The notes under the pieces are model-generated. The model saw only the letters and a program-made list of their open reading frames with translations. It was not told the DNA's origin and did no database searches. A DNA stretch of 64,000 bases from Mucilaginibacter sabulilitoris (GTDB lineage Bacteria > Bacteroidota > Bacteroidia > Sphingobacteriales > Sphingobacteriaceae), in NCBI RefSeq assembly GCF_034262375.1, contig NZ_CP139558.1, positions 62,001 to 126,000 on the forward strand. Reading direction: 5' to 3'. Below are positions 34,983 through 43,844 of this stretch, piece after piece. The position numbers were made by a program, and so were the translations under genes. How positions within the stretch are numbered: position 1 is the first letter of the stretch; each line of letters starts with the position of its first letter.

Positions 34983-35192
34983 GTCATGCAGGAACGGGGT
35001 GAAGCATCTATCAGACGAACAACCGCCGTGGATAAGACAGCTATCCGCGGTTAACAAATAGTTTTACACTTAAATATTAATGCATTGATTATCAATGTGT
35101 TCATAAATATTCACGGTGTTCATGCCTCTGTGAACGTGAACACTGTGAACGCGCTCATATTGAAGAAGATCCTTCGTACCTCAGGATGATAA
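34983..35192. repeat. Composite palindromic region between the E1 gene and gldD
   Basis: Left part GTCATGCAGGAACGGGGTGA and right part AGATCCTTCGTACCTCAGG (opposite orientation) are degenerate arms of the TCATCCTGAGG family. Between them lies GTGAACGTGAACAC (35130-35143), the exact reverse complement of 7080-7093. No gene is seen in this 282-bp convergent gap. Confidence 0.45.
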
Positions 35193-35251
35193 ATTTTTAT
35201 TTTTTCTACTTTAACTTCCTGATTCTTGCCTCTTATTTCTTGATTCTTAGC

Positions 35252-35830
35252 TCACTTCCACCTAAAACTCTTAATCATTACTTCCATGTCCTTTTTTATA
35301 AAATTGAGCACAGGTTGTATGGAGTCAAGCCGGGGTTCGGTGTTGAAATAGAGCGCGCCGCGCAGGTAGTTTTTAGTACTGTCGGTCAAAAAAAACTGTG
35401 CCGACGATGCCGCGTTGCCGTCAATAGTGTAATAAATACCAAAAACCTTACGGTCGGCATAGCTGATCACGCCTTCGTCAATAGAGGTTGCTTTAACCGT
35501 ATGTTTAAATGCAAAGGTGCGGGCATCTTCTACCAGCTCATTAAACACTTTTTTTGATGTTACCGGCTGGTAGCTTAAGTGCAGTGTGGCCCCAAACTGC
35601 GGAAACTGCATATTAACCCAGCATGATTGGGCGCCTTTCGTTGTATCGGGCTCAATAAAAGCGTATTTAGGATAGCTAAAAGTATAAGGGCAACCCACGT
35701 TATAATCCCGGTATCCCTTTTTTGGGAAAACTATGCGGAAATAGCCCCGCGGCTTTGGCGAATAGTCGTGATTGCCACCGCAAGCCGCAAAAAGCATTAT
35801 CGCGCCCATTAATACGCTAATGTATCTCAT
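35252..35830 (-). CDS. gldD: Gliding motility lipoprotein GldD
   Basis: 192 residues. The lipoprotein signal is MRYISVLMGAIMLFAAC. It is followed by the family hallmark YSPKPRGYFRIVFPKKGYRDYN, then CPYTFSYPKYAFIEPD and FPQFGATLHLSYQPV. GldD is required for Bacteroidota gliding/type IX secretion in Flavobacterium. In non-gliding relatives it is kept, role unclear. The start overlaps the aroE stop by 4 bp, so the two are coupled. Confidence 0.9.
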   Translation of the reverse strand: MRYISVLMGAIMLFAACGGNHDYSPKPRGYFRIVFPKKGYRDYNVGCPYTFSYPKYAFIEPDTTKGAQSCWVNMQFPQFGATLHLSYQPVTSKKVFNELVEDARTFAFKHTVKATSIDEGVISYADRKVFGIYYTIDGNAASSAQFFLTDSTKNYLRGALYFNTEPRLDSIQPVLNFIKKDMEVMIKSFRWK

Positions 35831-36627
35831 AAGCGGTTATCTTTAGCATTCCAGATCTCCCATGATCTTTCGGCCTGTAAAACGAGCATTTCATAACCAT
35901 TTTTAGTGGTGGCCCCTTGCTCCCGTCCTTTCCTTAAAAACATCGTTTCTTCCGGATTATAGATCAGGTCGTACAGCAAATGGTCGTCGGTTATAGCATC
36001 ATAAGGTATAGGCGGGCATTCGTCAATTTTGGGCGAAGTGCCAACCGGGGTAGTATTGATGATGATCTTATGCTGTTCAATATGGTGCGGTTTAAGCTGG
36101 TTGAACAAAATATTGCCAGGATGCGGTTTCCGGGCGACCGTTTTATAGGCGATACCCATATTTTCGAGCACGCATTTAACCGCCTGCGCGGCGCCGCCGT
36201 CGCCCAAAACAAGGGCCTCGTGATTGGTATCTTTAATTAATGGTTTTATAGACATTTCAAAGCCGTACAGGTCGGTATTATAGCCTTCCAGCCTGAAATC
36301 ATGCCCACCTACTCCAACTTCGCCGGTAAAGGCAGCCTGCAGCGGACTTTCGGCAATTACGCAGATACAATTTACGGCACCCGCCTTACGTGCATCGTGT
36401 TCAATCCAGTCCAGGTAAGGCAACACCGCCATTTTATGCGGAATAGTTACATTAAGCCCCTTAATATGCGGATTTTCATCGAGCAGGTCCTGCAGGTCTT
36501 TGATGTTTTCGAGCGGGTACAAATCATAAACAGCATCTGTAATATTTTCGTTCTTAAATTTCTCTGCGAAATACTTCTTTGAAAAAGAGTGTGAAAGCGG
36601 ATAGCCTATAAGTCCGTATTGTTTCAT
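35827..36627 (-). CDS. aroE: Shikimate dehydrogenase
   Basis: 266 residues. The substrate site is GLIGYPLSHSFSKKYF at 4-19. The catalytic Lys is in GLNVTIPHKMAVLPYLD, the NADP-binding loop is VLGDGGAAQAVK, and NTTPVGTSP is the family's conserved motif. It reduces 3-dehydroshikimate to shikimate in aromatic amino acid synthesis. Cotranscribed with gldD through a 4-bp overlap. Confidence 0.95.
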   Translation of the reverse strand: MKQYGLIGYPLSHSFSKKYFAEKFKNENITDAVYDLYPLENIKDLQDLLDENPHIKGLNVTIPHKMAVLPYLDWIEHDARKAGAVNCICVIAESPLQAAFTGEVGVGGHDFRLEGYNTDLYGFEMSIKPLIKDTNHEALVLGDGGAAQAVKCVLENMGIAYKTVARKPHPGNILFNQLKPHHIEQHKIIINTTPVGTSPKIDECPPIPYDAITDDHLLYDLIYNPEETMFLRKGREQGATTKNGYEMLVLQAERSWEIWNAKDNRL

Positions 36628-36663
36628 GCGGTAATATTAGCAACAATTCATAAGTTATGAAAA

Positions 36664-37425
36664 CTATTGATCGGTACGCCGTGATTTATACCTTATTATA
36701 GGATACAAAAACCTTGCCTTTTGCCTGCGCCAGCAAATAATGAAAGCGATGAACAAAACACCGGCAGGTATAAACAGGGAATAATCATGCAGCCTGGGGG
36801 TCGTTAGCGCGGCTAAAATCGCTCCCGCCAAAAAACAAAGACATACAAAACCAAACAAGCGGGCTTCGCGCAGGGCAACACGATCAAGACCGGGCATAGT
36901 TCCCCTGAAAAAAGCTTCGGCAAAGCGGCGAAGGTTGCCGGTGGTCATTACAGAGTTATACGTCCACAGTTCGAGCTTGGTAAAATTTGAATTTTGCATG
37001 GCCGCCACCAGCGCAATGGCCAGCACCAGCAATACATCGGGGAATGAATCTGATAAAAAGGAAGCCGCTATCAGCACTATAATTTCGAGCCCGAGGCAGG
37101 TCAACGCCGGCTTGGGGAAATATTTTAATACCGAAGGCAAATGCATGCGGTAGGCAATAAGTACACCTGCTAAAAACGCTACAATTGGCGGAATGTGCCT
37201 CATGGCCTGGTGCCAGTTACCTGTTGCAGCGTACATGCCCAAAAACACCACGTTACCCGTCATGGAGTTGGCAAATACATGACCGTGCCCTATATAAGTA
37301 AACACATCAAGGAACCCACCTGAGAGGGTGAGTAAAGCCGCAACCTCTATAGAATTATCAGAATATACCTGCACCGGCAATTCATCGCGGTTTACGCTGG
37401 GCAGGTTTTCAGCTTCTGGCGCCAT
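36664..37425 (-). CDS. DUF1275 (YoaK-like) membrane protein
   Basis: 253 residues with about six membrane segments. The family markers are LLTLSGGFLDVFTYIGHGHVFANSMTGNVVFLG and AMQNSNFTKLELWTYNSVMTTGNLRRFAEAFF, which contain the conserved TGN repeats. DUF1275 proteins are inner-membrane proteins of unknown function. It stands alone between aroE and the ComA-like gene. Confidence 0.88.
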   Translation of the reverse strand: MAPEAENLPSVNRDELPVQVYSDNSIEVAALLTLSGGFLDVFTYIGHGHVFANSMTGNVVFLGMYAATGNWHQAMRHIPPIVAFLAGVLIAYRMHLPSVLKYFPKPALTCLGLEIIVLIAASFLSDSFPDVLLVLAIALVAAMQNSNFTKLELWTYNSVMTTGNLRRFAEAFFRGTMPGLDRVALREARLFGFVCLCFLAGAILAALTTPRLHDYSLFIPAGVLFIAFIICWRRQKARFLYPIIRYKSRRTDQ

Positions 37426-37514
37426 ATTGCTGTTCAGTTTTACAAAACCGGTAACTGGTTTTAATTCCTGTTAAGATAATAAATCCGCAACATTACCAGT
37501 AAGCCTAAAATAAA

Positions 37515-37542
37515 AAAGCCCCCAGAAATTATTCTGAAGGCT
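37515..37542 (-). terminator. Terminator of the ComA-like gene
   Basis: On the minus strand the sequence reads AGCC-TT-CAGAA, loop, TTCTG-GG-GGCT, followed by TTTTTTA. It is a rho-independent terminator 32 bp after the stop. Confidence 0.75.
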
Positions 37543-37573
37543 CCGTTAACTTTATAGTAAGATCAGTCAAAAG

Positions 37574-38335
37574 TTACAAATTTAAAAAATGGTCAAAGGT
37601 ATCACTCCGGATACCCAGGCGTAAGGTTTCAAGAGGTATAATATCAGCGGGAGCAATATTGCCCAGGCTTACATTGGCACCTATGAGTTTAATGAACCAA
37701 ACCTGCTGGGCCTTTTGTGGGGCCTCCCAAATAATGGTTCCTTCGGGTATCTGGGTCAATATTTCATCAACCAGTCCCTGTCTCACTTCCCCCGAATCGC
37801 GGTATATGCCTACATTGCCACTTTCGCGTGCTTCGGCTATTACCTTCCACGAGCCGGCTTCAATTTCGGCCTGCATCAGTTTAATCCATTTGTAGGGGGC
37901 AAATATCTTTTGCACATCTTTCGAGCCTACTTCAGATATTACCGTTACCTGTTTGGCCAGCCTGCTAATATACTCGCACTTCTCATCGTGCTCAATTTCA
38001 ATAGAACCATCAGACACTTCACAGTGTTCCAGATTGTATTTATCCAGTATACGGCAATAATCATCAAATTGTTTCCTTACAATAAAGGCTTCAAACAAAG
38101 TGCCGCCAAAATATACGGGGATACCGGCCTGCTGGTACAGCTTTATTTTTTCTGTTAAATTGGGGGTAACGTATGATGTTGCCCAGCCTAATTTAACAAT
38201 ATCGGTGTACGGGCCGCCAACTTCTAAAAAATCCTCTACCTGCCTTAAACTGAGCCCCTTATCCATCACCATGGTAATACCTTTGTCGCGGGGTTTGGCT
38301 GTACGTTGGGGAAGATCATTGATCATATAATTCAT
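37574..38335 (-). CDS. Phosphosulfolactate synthase, ComA-like
   Basis: 253 residues, TIM-barrel of the ComA family. Markers are DIVKLGWATSYV, VYFGGTLFEAFIVRKQ, LEHCEVSDGSIEI, VISEVGSK and LMQAEIEAGSWKVIAEARESGNVGIYRD. ComA joins sulfite to phosphoenolpyruvate to give phosphosulfolactate, the first step of archaeal coenzyme M synthesis. In Bacteroidota the homologue is likely tied to sulfonate metabolism, perhaps sulfonolipid supply (inference). No comB or comC neighbours occur. The in-frame ATG at 38326 is an alternative start. GTTATAG-C-CTATAAC (38347-38361) just upstream is a possible operator. Confidence 0.85.
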   Translation of the reverse strand: MNYMINDLPQRTAKPRDKGITMVMDKGLSLRQVEDFLEVGGPYTDIVKLGWATSYVTPNLTEKIKLYQQAGIPVYFGGTLFEAFIVRKQFDDYCRILDKYNLEHCEVSDGSIEIEHDEKCEYISRLAKQVTVISEVGSKDVQKIFAPYKWIKLMQAEIEAGSWKVIAEARESGNVGIYRDSGEVRQGLVDEILTQIPEGTIIWEAPQKAQQVWFIKLIGANVSLGNIAPADIIPLETLRLGIRSDTFDHFLNL

Positions 38336-38495
38336 ATAGATAGTTGGTTATAGCCTATAACTAAAAGTTCTAACACTGCAAATGTCGGAAATTATCCGGA
38401 GATTGAGCAAATCCCATAAAATTTTTACGAAAATTTGGCAGGAAGCTAATTTTCAACATATGTGGATTGAATACATTAGAGGCCGGCCCGCAAAT

Positions 38496-38538
38496 AAAAT
38501 GGGTTCCTCTGTGCCTATAGCACAAGGGAACCCATTTT
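38496..38538. terminator. Terminator after the 52-residue gene
   Basis: A 12-bp perfect stem (AAAATGGGTTCC and complement) encloses an inner GTGC/GCAC stem, with T/A runs on both sides. It is 39 bp downstream of the small minus-strand gene. Confidence 0.75.
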
Positions 38539-38576
38539 TAACTTAAAAGCCTACCCGCTTTTAAAAAATGTTTTTG

Positions 38577-38735
38577 CTATGCGATATTGCTTGCTTCCTG
38601 TTCCTTTTTAGGTTCTTCCATTTGCGGAACAAGAGCAGCTCTGGCACCTTTATAAAGAGGGTTGGTTCCTACCTTACTTGCCAACAGCTGAGCATTCACG
38701 TTTAATTTGGGCGCCTGCACTTTACTTTTTGTCAT
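38577..38735 (-). CDS. 52-residue orphan protein
   Basis: The ATG at 38735 opens MTKSKVQAPKLNVNAQ, and the sequence ends EEPKKEQEASNIA. There is no signal peptide, membrane helix or known motif. It is basic in the first half and acidic at the end. The longer ATG at 38777 lies inside the predicted -7 box and is rejected. A promoter box about 40 nt upstream and a strong terminator downstream make this a self-contained unit, which supports a real gene. I do not recognise it. Confidence 0.55.
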   Translation of the reverse strand: MTKSKVQAPKLNVNAQLLASKVGTNPLYKGARAALVPQMEEPKKEQEASNIA

Positions 38736-38774
38736 GACTTTTAGGGGTTTTATAACTTGATCAATAAATAAAGG

Positions 38775-38782
38775 CAAATATA
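38775..38782 (-). promoter_or_regulatory. -7 box (TATATTTG) of the 52-residue gene
   Basis: A perfect TAnnTTTG on the minus strand ends 39 nt before the ATG at 38735. It excludes the in-frame ATG at 38777. Confidence 0.5.
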
Positions 38783-38853
38783 ACGTTTTCTTAACCCACT
38801 GTATATCAGCATGTAAAATTGTACAATTGTGTACCTAAATGTTAAAATTATAC

Positions 38854-38887
38854 AAAAAAAAGCCAAAACTTATTTTAAAGTTTCGGC
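38854..38887 (-). terminator. Terminator of the TPR gene
   Basis: On the minus strand, GCCGAAACTT, a short loop and AAGTTTTGGC are followed by eight T residues. It lies about 90 bp downstream of the TPR stop. Confidence 0.75.
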
Positions 38888-38979
38888 CTTTTCATATTCA
38901 TTAATTAGGGTATGGATACGTTTAATAAACCATGCCTATTTAATTAATAAGCCAGTTTAATTAAATTATAACTCGGTTT

Positions 38980-40383
38980 TTATTTGGTATACCTATTTAT
39001 AATATCCACAATCACTTTGTTTTTTTGTAACTGGGGCAGGTAATCAAAAAGTATATAATGCTTCTCCGGATCGCTTGTAAGCGCTAGTTCCAACTGGTTA
39101 AGCGCCTCATTATACTCGCCTTTTGCAAATAAATAAGCTACCATACGGTAATAAAGCTCAGCGGCTTCTGGGTTATTCTTTATAGCTTCCGAAATGATTT
39201 CAATAGCGCTAACCAACCTGTCTTGTTCATACAATATGGATGAATAGTCGAGCCAGGCATCAATATCCAGCGGGTTTAATTCAACCACTTTTTCATAAGC
39301 TTGCTCGGCTTCAGTCATGTGGCCCAGCTTATATTCCGCGTCGGCAATGGCAAACCAGTAATCGGCGTTGGCAATATCCAGGTCGAGCGCTTTTTTATAA
39401 AAGTGCAGGGCCTCAAAATAGCGTTCCTCAAAATCAAGCGTAACACCAATCCCAAACCAGGCATCGGCCAGCTTAGGGTCCATCTTAACCGATTTTTTGT
39501 AAAAGGCCCGCGCATCGTCCATTTGCTCCAGCTTTTCATAGCATTCACCAATGGCGCAATAAGTATCGGCATTAGGCTGCTCATACTCAAAGGTGTGGCG
39601 GTACACTTCAATGGCTTCGGCATATTTCTCGAGGTTAACAAGGGCGTTACCCTTATTAAAATAGGCCGATGCAAAACTATCTTTGATCAATATGGCATAG
39701 TCATACGCGTCAATAGCTTTTTCGAACAGGCTCAGCTTGGTATAGGCATTACCCAGATTATACCAGGCAGCGTAGCTATAGGGCTCGTTATCAATATACT
39801 GCTGGTAAAACTGTACACTTTCCTGCTGGTTGTCCATTACATCGTAACAAAAAGCCAGTTCGTAGAGGGCATCCTGGTTTTCCATATTTTGCTTAAGGCA
39901 TAGCTTAAGGTAGGTTATGGCAGTATCATAATCGCCCATGTTTTGGTAAACGTAGGCAATATGCAGCAGTATCTCGTCGGTTTCTTCGGCAAGCCCTAAT
40001 GCTTTTTCATAATTTTCCAGCGCTTCGCCAAAACGCTCCATGCTCTCATACATATTGCCGCGGATAATATAAATATCAGCGTCAGAAGCTTCGAGCATAG
40101 CCGCTTTATCCAAAGCCGCGAAAGCCTCGGTCACTTTGTTGGTTACAACCAGCAACTGGGCTTGTTTAATTAAAAAAACTGCTGCAAAAGGGTGCTGGTT
40201 ACGCGCGTACTCTGCTACTTGCAGTGCTTTGGCCGGATCATTCTTTTCGATGTAATAGTCGATAATGTTCTCAAACGCCTGGGCATCAAAAAAGTACTGG
40301 TCGTGATTACGAATCATCTCCTCGTACCGTTCTACCGAAAACTTTGGATCTTCGGTAAAACCAAATTCAAATTCTTCTTCCAT
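38980..40383 (-). CDS. TPR-repeat protein
   Basis: 467 residues with no signal peptide. About a dozen tandem tetratricopeptide repeats fill nearly the whole chain from residue 34 (for example AWYNLGNAYTKLSLFEKAIDAYDYAI and ADAWFGIGVTLDFEERYFEALHFYKKAL). It is a cytoplasmic scaffold. The acidic N terminus (MEEEFEFGFTEDPKFSVERYEEMI) is a conserved Bacteroidota form. A partner cannot be named; the gene is monocistronic with its own terminator. Confidence 0.88.
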   Translation of the reverse strand: MEEEFEFGFTEDPKFSVERYEEMIRNHDQYFFDAQAFENIIDYYIEKNDPAKALQVAEYARNQHPFAAVFLIKQAQLLVVTNKVTEAFAALDKAAMLEASDADIYIIRGNMYESMERFGEALENYEKALGLAEETDEILLHIAYVYQNMGDYDTAITYLKLCLKQNMENQDALYELAFCYDVMDNQQESVQFYQQYIDNEPYSYAAWYNLGNAYTKLSLFEKAIDAYDYAILIKDSFASAYFNKGNALVNLEKYAEAIEVYRHTFEYEQPNADTYCAIGECYEKLEQMDDARAFYKKSVKMDPKLADAWFGIGVTLDFEERYFEALHFYKKALDLDIANADYWFAIADAEYKLGHMTEAEQAYEKVVELNPLDIDAWLDYSSILYEQDRLVSAIEIISEAIKNNPEAAELYYRMVAYLFAKGEYNEALNQLELALTSDPEKHYILFDYLPQLQKNKVIVDIINRYTK

Positions 40384-40599
40384 TCAATTTTGTTTGCAGA
40401 ACATCCGCTTTAGGTTAACAATTGTTATTGCTTCGTAAAGACTTATTGAGTTCAAAATACAACAAGTAAGCGTCCGTTTAGCAATTAAGTTTTCCACATT
40501 CACACATTTATACAACAATTGTGTTGCAATGCATTGATAATTAATAACAATCAATTAATAGGCCAAAGGTGGGAAAACGAAAAATTGCCTTAAGATTTT

Positions 40600-40607
40600 T
40601 ACCTTTG
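40600..40607 (+). promoter_or_regulatory. -7 box (TACCTTTG) of the aldehyde dehydrogenase gene
   Basis: A perfect TAnnTTTG ends 15 nt before the ATG at 40623. It lies inside the longer in-frame reading from 40569, so the real start is 40623. Confidence 0.6.
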
Positions 40608-40622
40608 ACAAAAGTAACAATT

Positions 40623-42164
40623 ATGAACCTCGATATTTCAGATATTCTAAAACGTTTACATATAAACGATATTAGTGAGGCTTTTAGTACGGGCGCAACC
40701 TGGGGCAGCAGCGCCGGGGCTGCCGTAAAAGATATTATATCGCCGGTTGACGGTAAAAAGATAGCGGCGGTAAGATTTGCAACCGAAGATGATTATAATA
40801 AGGTTATTGAACAGGCTGCCCAGGCTTTTAAAACCTGGCGCAACACCCCCGCACCAAAACGCGGCGAAATTGTACGCCAAATAGGCGAGGCGCTGCGTAG
40901 AAACAAGCAAGACCTGGGCACACTCGTATCATACGAGATGGGCAAAAGCCTGCAGGAAGGATTGGGTGAGGTGCAAGAAATGATTGACATTGCCGATTTT
41001 GCTGTTGGCCTCAGCCGCCAGCTTTACGGCTTAACCATGCACTCTGAGCGTCCAAATCACCGCATGTATGAGCAATACCATCCATTGGGTATTGTAGGTA
41101 TCATTTCGGCATTTAATTTCCCGGTGGCTGTTTGGAGCTGGAACTCGCTGCTGGCCTGGGTTTGCGGTAATGTTTGCATCTGGAAACCATCTGAAAAAAC
41201 CCCATTAACCGCTATCGCCTGTCAGCGTATAGCACAGGAAGTATTTAAACGCCATAACATTGACGAGGGTGTATCAAACCTCATTATTGGCGACCGTAAT
41301 ATAGGCGAGCTGATGGCGACTGATACCCGTGTGCCATTAATATCTGCTACCGGCTCAACCCGTATGGGTAAAGCGGTTAGCGCTGCGGTAGGTGCCCGCC
41401 TGGGCAAAAGCTTGCTGGAATTAGGGGGCAACAATGCCATTATTATTACTGAAAATGCCGATCTGGATATGTCGCTCATCGGAGCGGTATTCGGCGCAGT
41501 GGGTACCGCGGGGCAGCGCTGCACCAGCACCCGTCGTCTTATCATACACGAAAGTGTTTATGAAGCCTTTAAGCAAAAACTGGTGAATGCTTATGGCCAG
41601 ATACGCATTGGCAATCCGCTTGATGAGCATAACCACATGGGCCCGCTGATTGATCATGACGCGGTGAGCCTGTATCTTAACTCAATTGAAAAATGTAAGG
41701 CCGAAGGCGGCAAGTTCGTGGTTGAGGGCGGTAAACTGGAGGGAGAGAACTATTCATCAGGATGTTACGTAAAACCCTGCATTGCCGAAGTGGAAAACCA
41801 TTTTAAAATTGTGCAGCACGAGACATTTGCGCCCATACTTTACCTTATTAAATACAGCACTCTCGATGAAGCTATTGAATTGCAGAATGGGGTACCGCAA
41901 GGCTTGTCATCGGCTATTATGACTAATAATTTGCGCGAGGCAGAACAATTTTTATCATACGCTGGTTCTGATTGTGGCATTGCCAACGTAAATATAGGTA
42001 CATCGGGTGCGGAAATAGGTGGAGCGTTTGGCGGTGAAAAGGAAACCGGCGGTGGTCGCGAATCTGGCTCTGATGCATGGAAAGTTTACATGAGGCGGCA
42101 AACTAATACTATTAATTATTCAAAAACGTTGCCTTTAGCACAAGGCATTAAGTTTGACCTCTAA
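40623..42164 (+). CDS. Aldehyde dehydrogenase, ALDH7 type (aminoadipate-semialdehyde dehydrogenase-like)
   Basis: 513 residues from MNLDISDIL. The NAD-binding and catalytic motifs are [13 protein letters not shown], the general-base Glu267 in [10 protein letters not shown], and nucleophile Cys300 in [24 protein letters not shown] and [25 protein letters not shown] are characteristic of ALDH7 (antiquitin/AmaB), which oxidises 2-aminoadipate 6-semialdehyde in lysine breakdown. The exact substrate is inferred from family resemblance. The start is fixed by the promoter box upstream. Confidence 0.92.
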   Translation: MNLDISDILKRLHINDISEAFSTGATWGSSAGAAVKDIISPVDGKKIAAVRFATEDDYNKVIEQAAQAFKTWRNTPAPKRGEIVRQIGEALRRNKQDLGTLVSYEMGKSLQEGLGEVQEMIDIADFAVGLSRQLYGLTMHSERPNHRMYEQYHPLGIVGIISAFNFPVAVWSWNSLLAWVCGNVCIWKPSEKTPLTAIACQRIAQEVFKRHNIDEGVSNLIIGDRNIGELMATDTRVPLISATGSTRMGKAVSAAVGARLGKSLLELGGNNAIIITENADLDMSLIGAVFGAVGTAGQRCTSTRRLIIHESVYEAFKQKLVNAYGQIRIGNPLDEHNHMGPLIDHDAVSLYLNSIEKCKAEGGKFVVEGGKLEGENYSSGCYVKPCIAEVENHFKIVQHETFAPILYLIKYSTLDEAIELQNGVPQGLSSAIMTNNLREAEQFLSYAGSDCGIANVNIGTSGAEIGGAFGGEKETGGGRESGSDAWKVYMRRQTNTINYSKTLPLAQGIKFDL

Positions 42165-42179
42165 AAAATATTTTATTAC

Positions 42180-42188
42180 TAACTTTTG
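42180..42188 (+). promoter_or_regulatory. -7-like box (TAACTTTTG) before the subtilase gene
   Basis: TAACTTTTG differs from TAnnTTTG by one added T. It ends 3 nt before the ATG at 42192, with TTTG at 42153-42156. It excludes the in-frame TTG at 42186. Confidence 0.35.
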
Positions 42189-42191
42189 TAC

Positions 42192-43844
42192 ATGTTTAAT
42201 TTCCCCAAATTCATTACCGGCACCACCTTATTAGTTTCATTAATAATCAATATACCTGCTTCCGCGCAAACACTCCCTAAACAAGAACCCGAACTGCCCA
42301 AAGGCTGGCAGCTGATGGACCTGAAAGAAACCGGTTTTTATGGCATCAGTTTAAAACCCGCCTATCTGTTTTTACAGGGTAAAAAAAGCAAACCTGTTGT
42401 GGTAGCTACAATCGATAGCGGTGTTGACACCCTGCAACGGGATCTGAAAAGTATTTTATGGGTTAATACAAAAGAAATACCGGGTAATGGTATTGATGAC
42501 GACCATAACGGTTATGTTGACGATATACATGGCTGGAATTTTTTAGGGGGCCCTAATGGCAAAGCCGATTTTAATGAAACTACCGAAGAAGTTAGGGAAT
42601 ACAATAAGCTCAAAGGTAAATTTGAAACACTTACCGATACCAACTCGGTAGATAAAAAACAATACGCCTATTGGAAACGGGTAAAAACCATTTACGATAC
42701 CACCATTAACAAGGCCCGTACCGAAACCGAGCAGCTACAGCCCATTATGAATGCCTTAATGGTAACCAGCGGCTATATTAAACGGGGGCTTAACTTGCCC
42801 GCTAACGGAACATTTAAACAGGCCGACCTGGTAAAGCTTAAGATGACCAATGATACCCTCACCCAAAGTAAATACGTTTGGGACTCCATATTTTCGCAGG
42901 AAGGTGGCAATCAAAACAACGCGGCTATTATTAAAGACCTGAGCGAATACCTGGCTAAGCTGAACAACGACCTGTCGCCTGACCTGGAAGCACGTAAGCG
43001 CATAGTGGGCGACAATGTTGACAGTATGGATAATAAGCCCTACGGCAACAACCTGCTTAAATTTGCTGACGCGTCGCACGGAACAGGCGTGGCCGGACTT
43101 ATAGGCGCTTTACGCAACAATGGGTATGGCATTAATGGCGTGGCCGATAACGTACGGATCATGGTTATAAAGGCCGTACCCAACGGCGATGAGTACGATA
43201 AAGATATTGCCAATGCTATACGCTATGCTGTTGATAATGGCGCCAAGGTTGTTAATATGAGCTTTGGTAAAAAAATATCACCACATAAAGAGTGGGTTGA
43301 TGAGGCCTTTAAGTACGCCGCGTCAAAAGATGTGCTCTTGGTACAGGCATCGGGTAATGACAGTGAGGACATGGATGCCAATCCTGATTTTCCGAATGAT
43401 ACTTTCTTAGATGGCTCATCAACCGATGCGGATAATGTAGTTAATGTCGGAGCTTCGGGCCCGAGAATGGGTGAGCAGCTGGCGGGTGAATTCAGCAACT
43501 ATGGCAAAAAAAGCGTGGATGTGTTTGCGCCGGGCGTCAAGGTTACCACAGTTGATACCGATGCCGAGTTCATGACCGAAGACGGCACCAGTTTCTCATC
43601 GCCTGTTACGGCTGGTATAGCGGCATTGGTACTGGAATATTATCCAACGCTAAGTTCTAAACAACTTAAACAGGTCCTGTTGCAGTCGGTTACACCATTA
43701 ACAGGCACTATGGTACTTAGACCAGGCAGCAAAACCATTAAAGTTGATTTTGCCAGCTTGAGTAAAACCGGTGGCATTGTAAATGCTTATAAAGCATTGC
43801 AGATAGCGTCAAAAATGAAGGGCGAACGCGTGATTGCGAATTAA
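42192..43844 (+). CDS. S8 family serine peptidase (subtilase), secreted
   Basis: 550 residues with a signal peptide (ending IPASAQ). The catalytic triad is Asp75 (VVATIDSGVD), His296 (DASHGTGVAGLIG) and Ser467 (DGTSFSSPVTAG). The oxyanion Asn is in VQASGNDSED. About 220 residues separate Asp and His, against roughly 30-60 in a typical subtilisin. The insert contains NGIDDDHNGYVDDIHGWNF plus a charged helical segment. There is no obvious T9SS C-terminal domain. It is followed without a gap by a methyltransferase gene. Confidence 0.92.
   Translation: MFNFPKFITGTTLLVSLIINIPASAQTLPKQEPELPKGWQLMDLKETGFYGISLKPAYLFLQGKKSKPVVVATIDSGVDTLQRDLKSILWVNTKEIPGNGIDDDHNGYVDDIHGWNFLGGPNGKADFNETTEEVREYNKLKGKFETLTDTNSVDKKQYAYWKRVKTIYDTTINKARTETEQLQPIMNALMVTSGYIKRGLNLPANGTFKQADLVKLKMTNDTLTQSKYVWDSIFSQEGGNQNNAAIIKDLSEYLAKLNNDLSPDLEARKRIVGDNVDSMDNKPYGNNLLKFADASHGTGVAGLIGALRNNGYGINGVADNVRIMVIKAVPNGDEYDKDIANAIRYAVDNGAKVVNMSFGKKISPHKEWVDEAFKYAASKDVLLVQASGNDSEDMDANPDFPNDTFLDGSSTDADNVVNVGASGPRMGEQLAGEFSNYGKKSVDVFAPGVKVTTVDTDAEFMTEDGTSFSSPVTAGIAALVLEYYPTLSSKQLKQVLLQSVTPLTGTMVLRPGSKTIKVDFASLSKTGGIVNAYKALQIASKMKGERVIAN

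Noticed and set aside
38577..38735. RiPP precursor peptide
   Set aside because: There is no GG cleavage motif, no core rich in Cys/Ser/Thr, and no modification enzyme or peptidase-ABC gene nearby.
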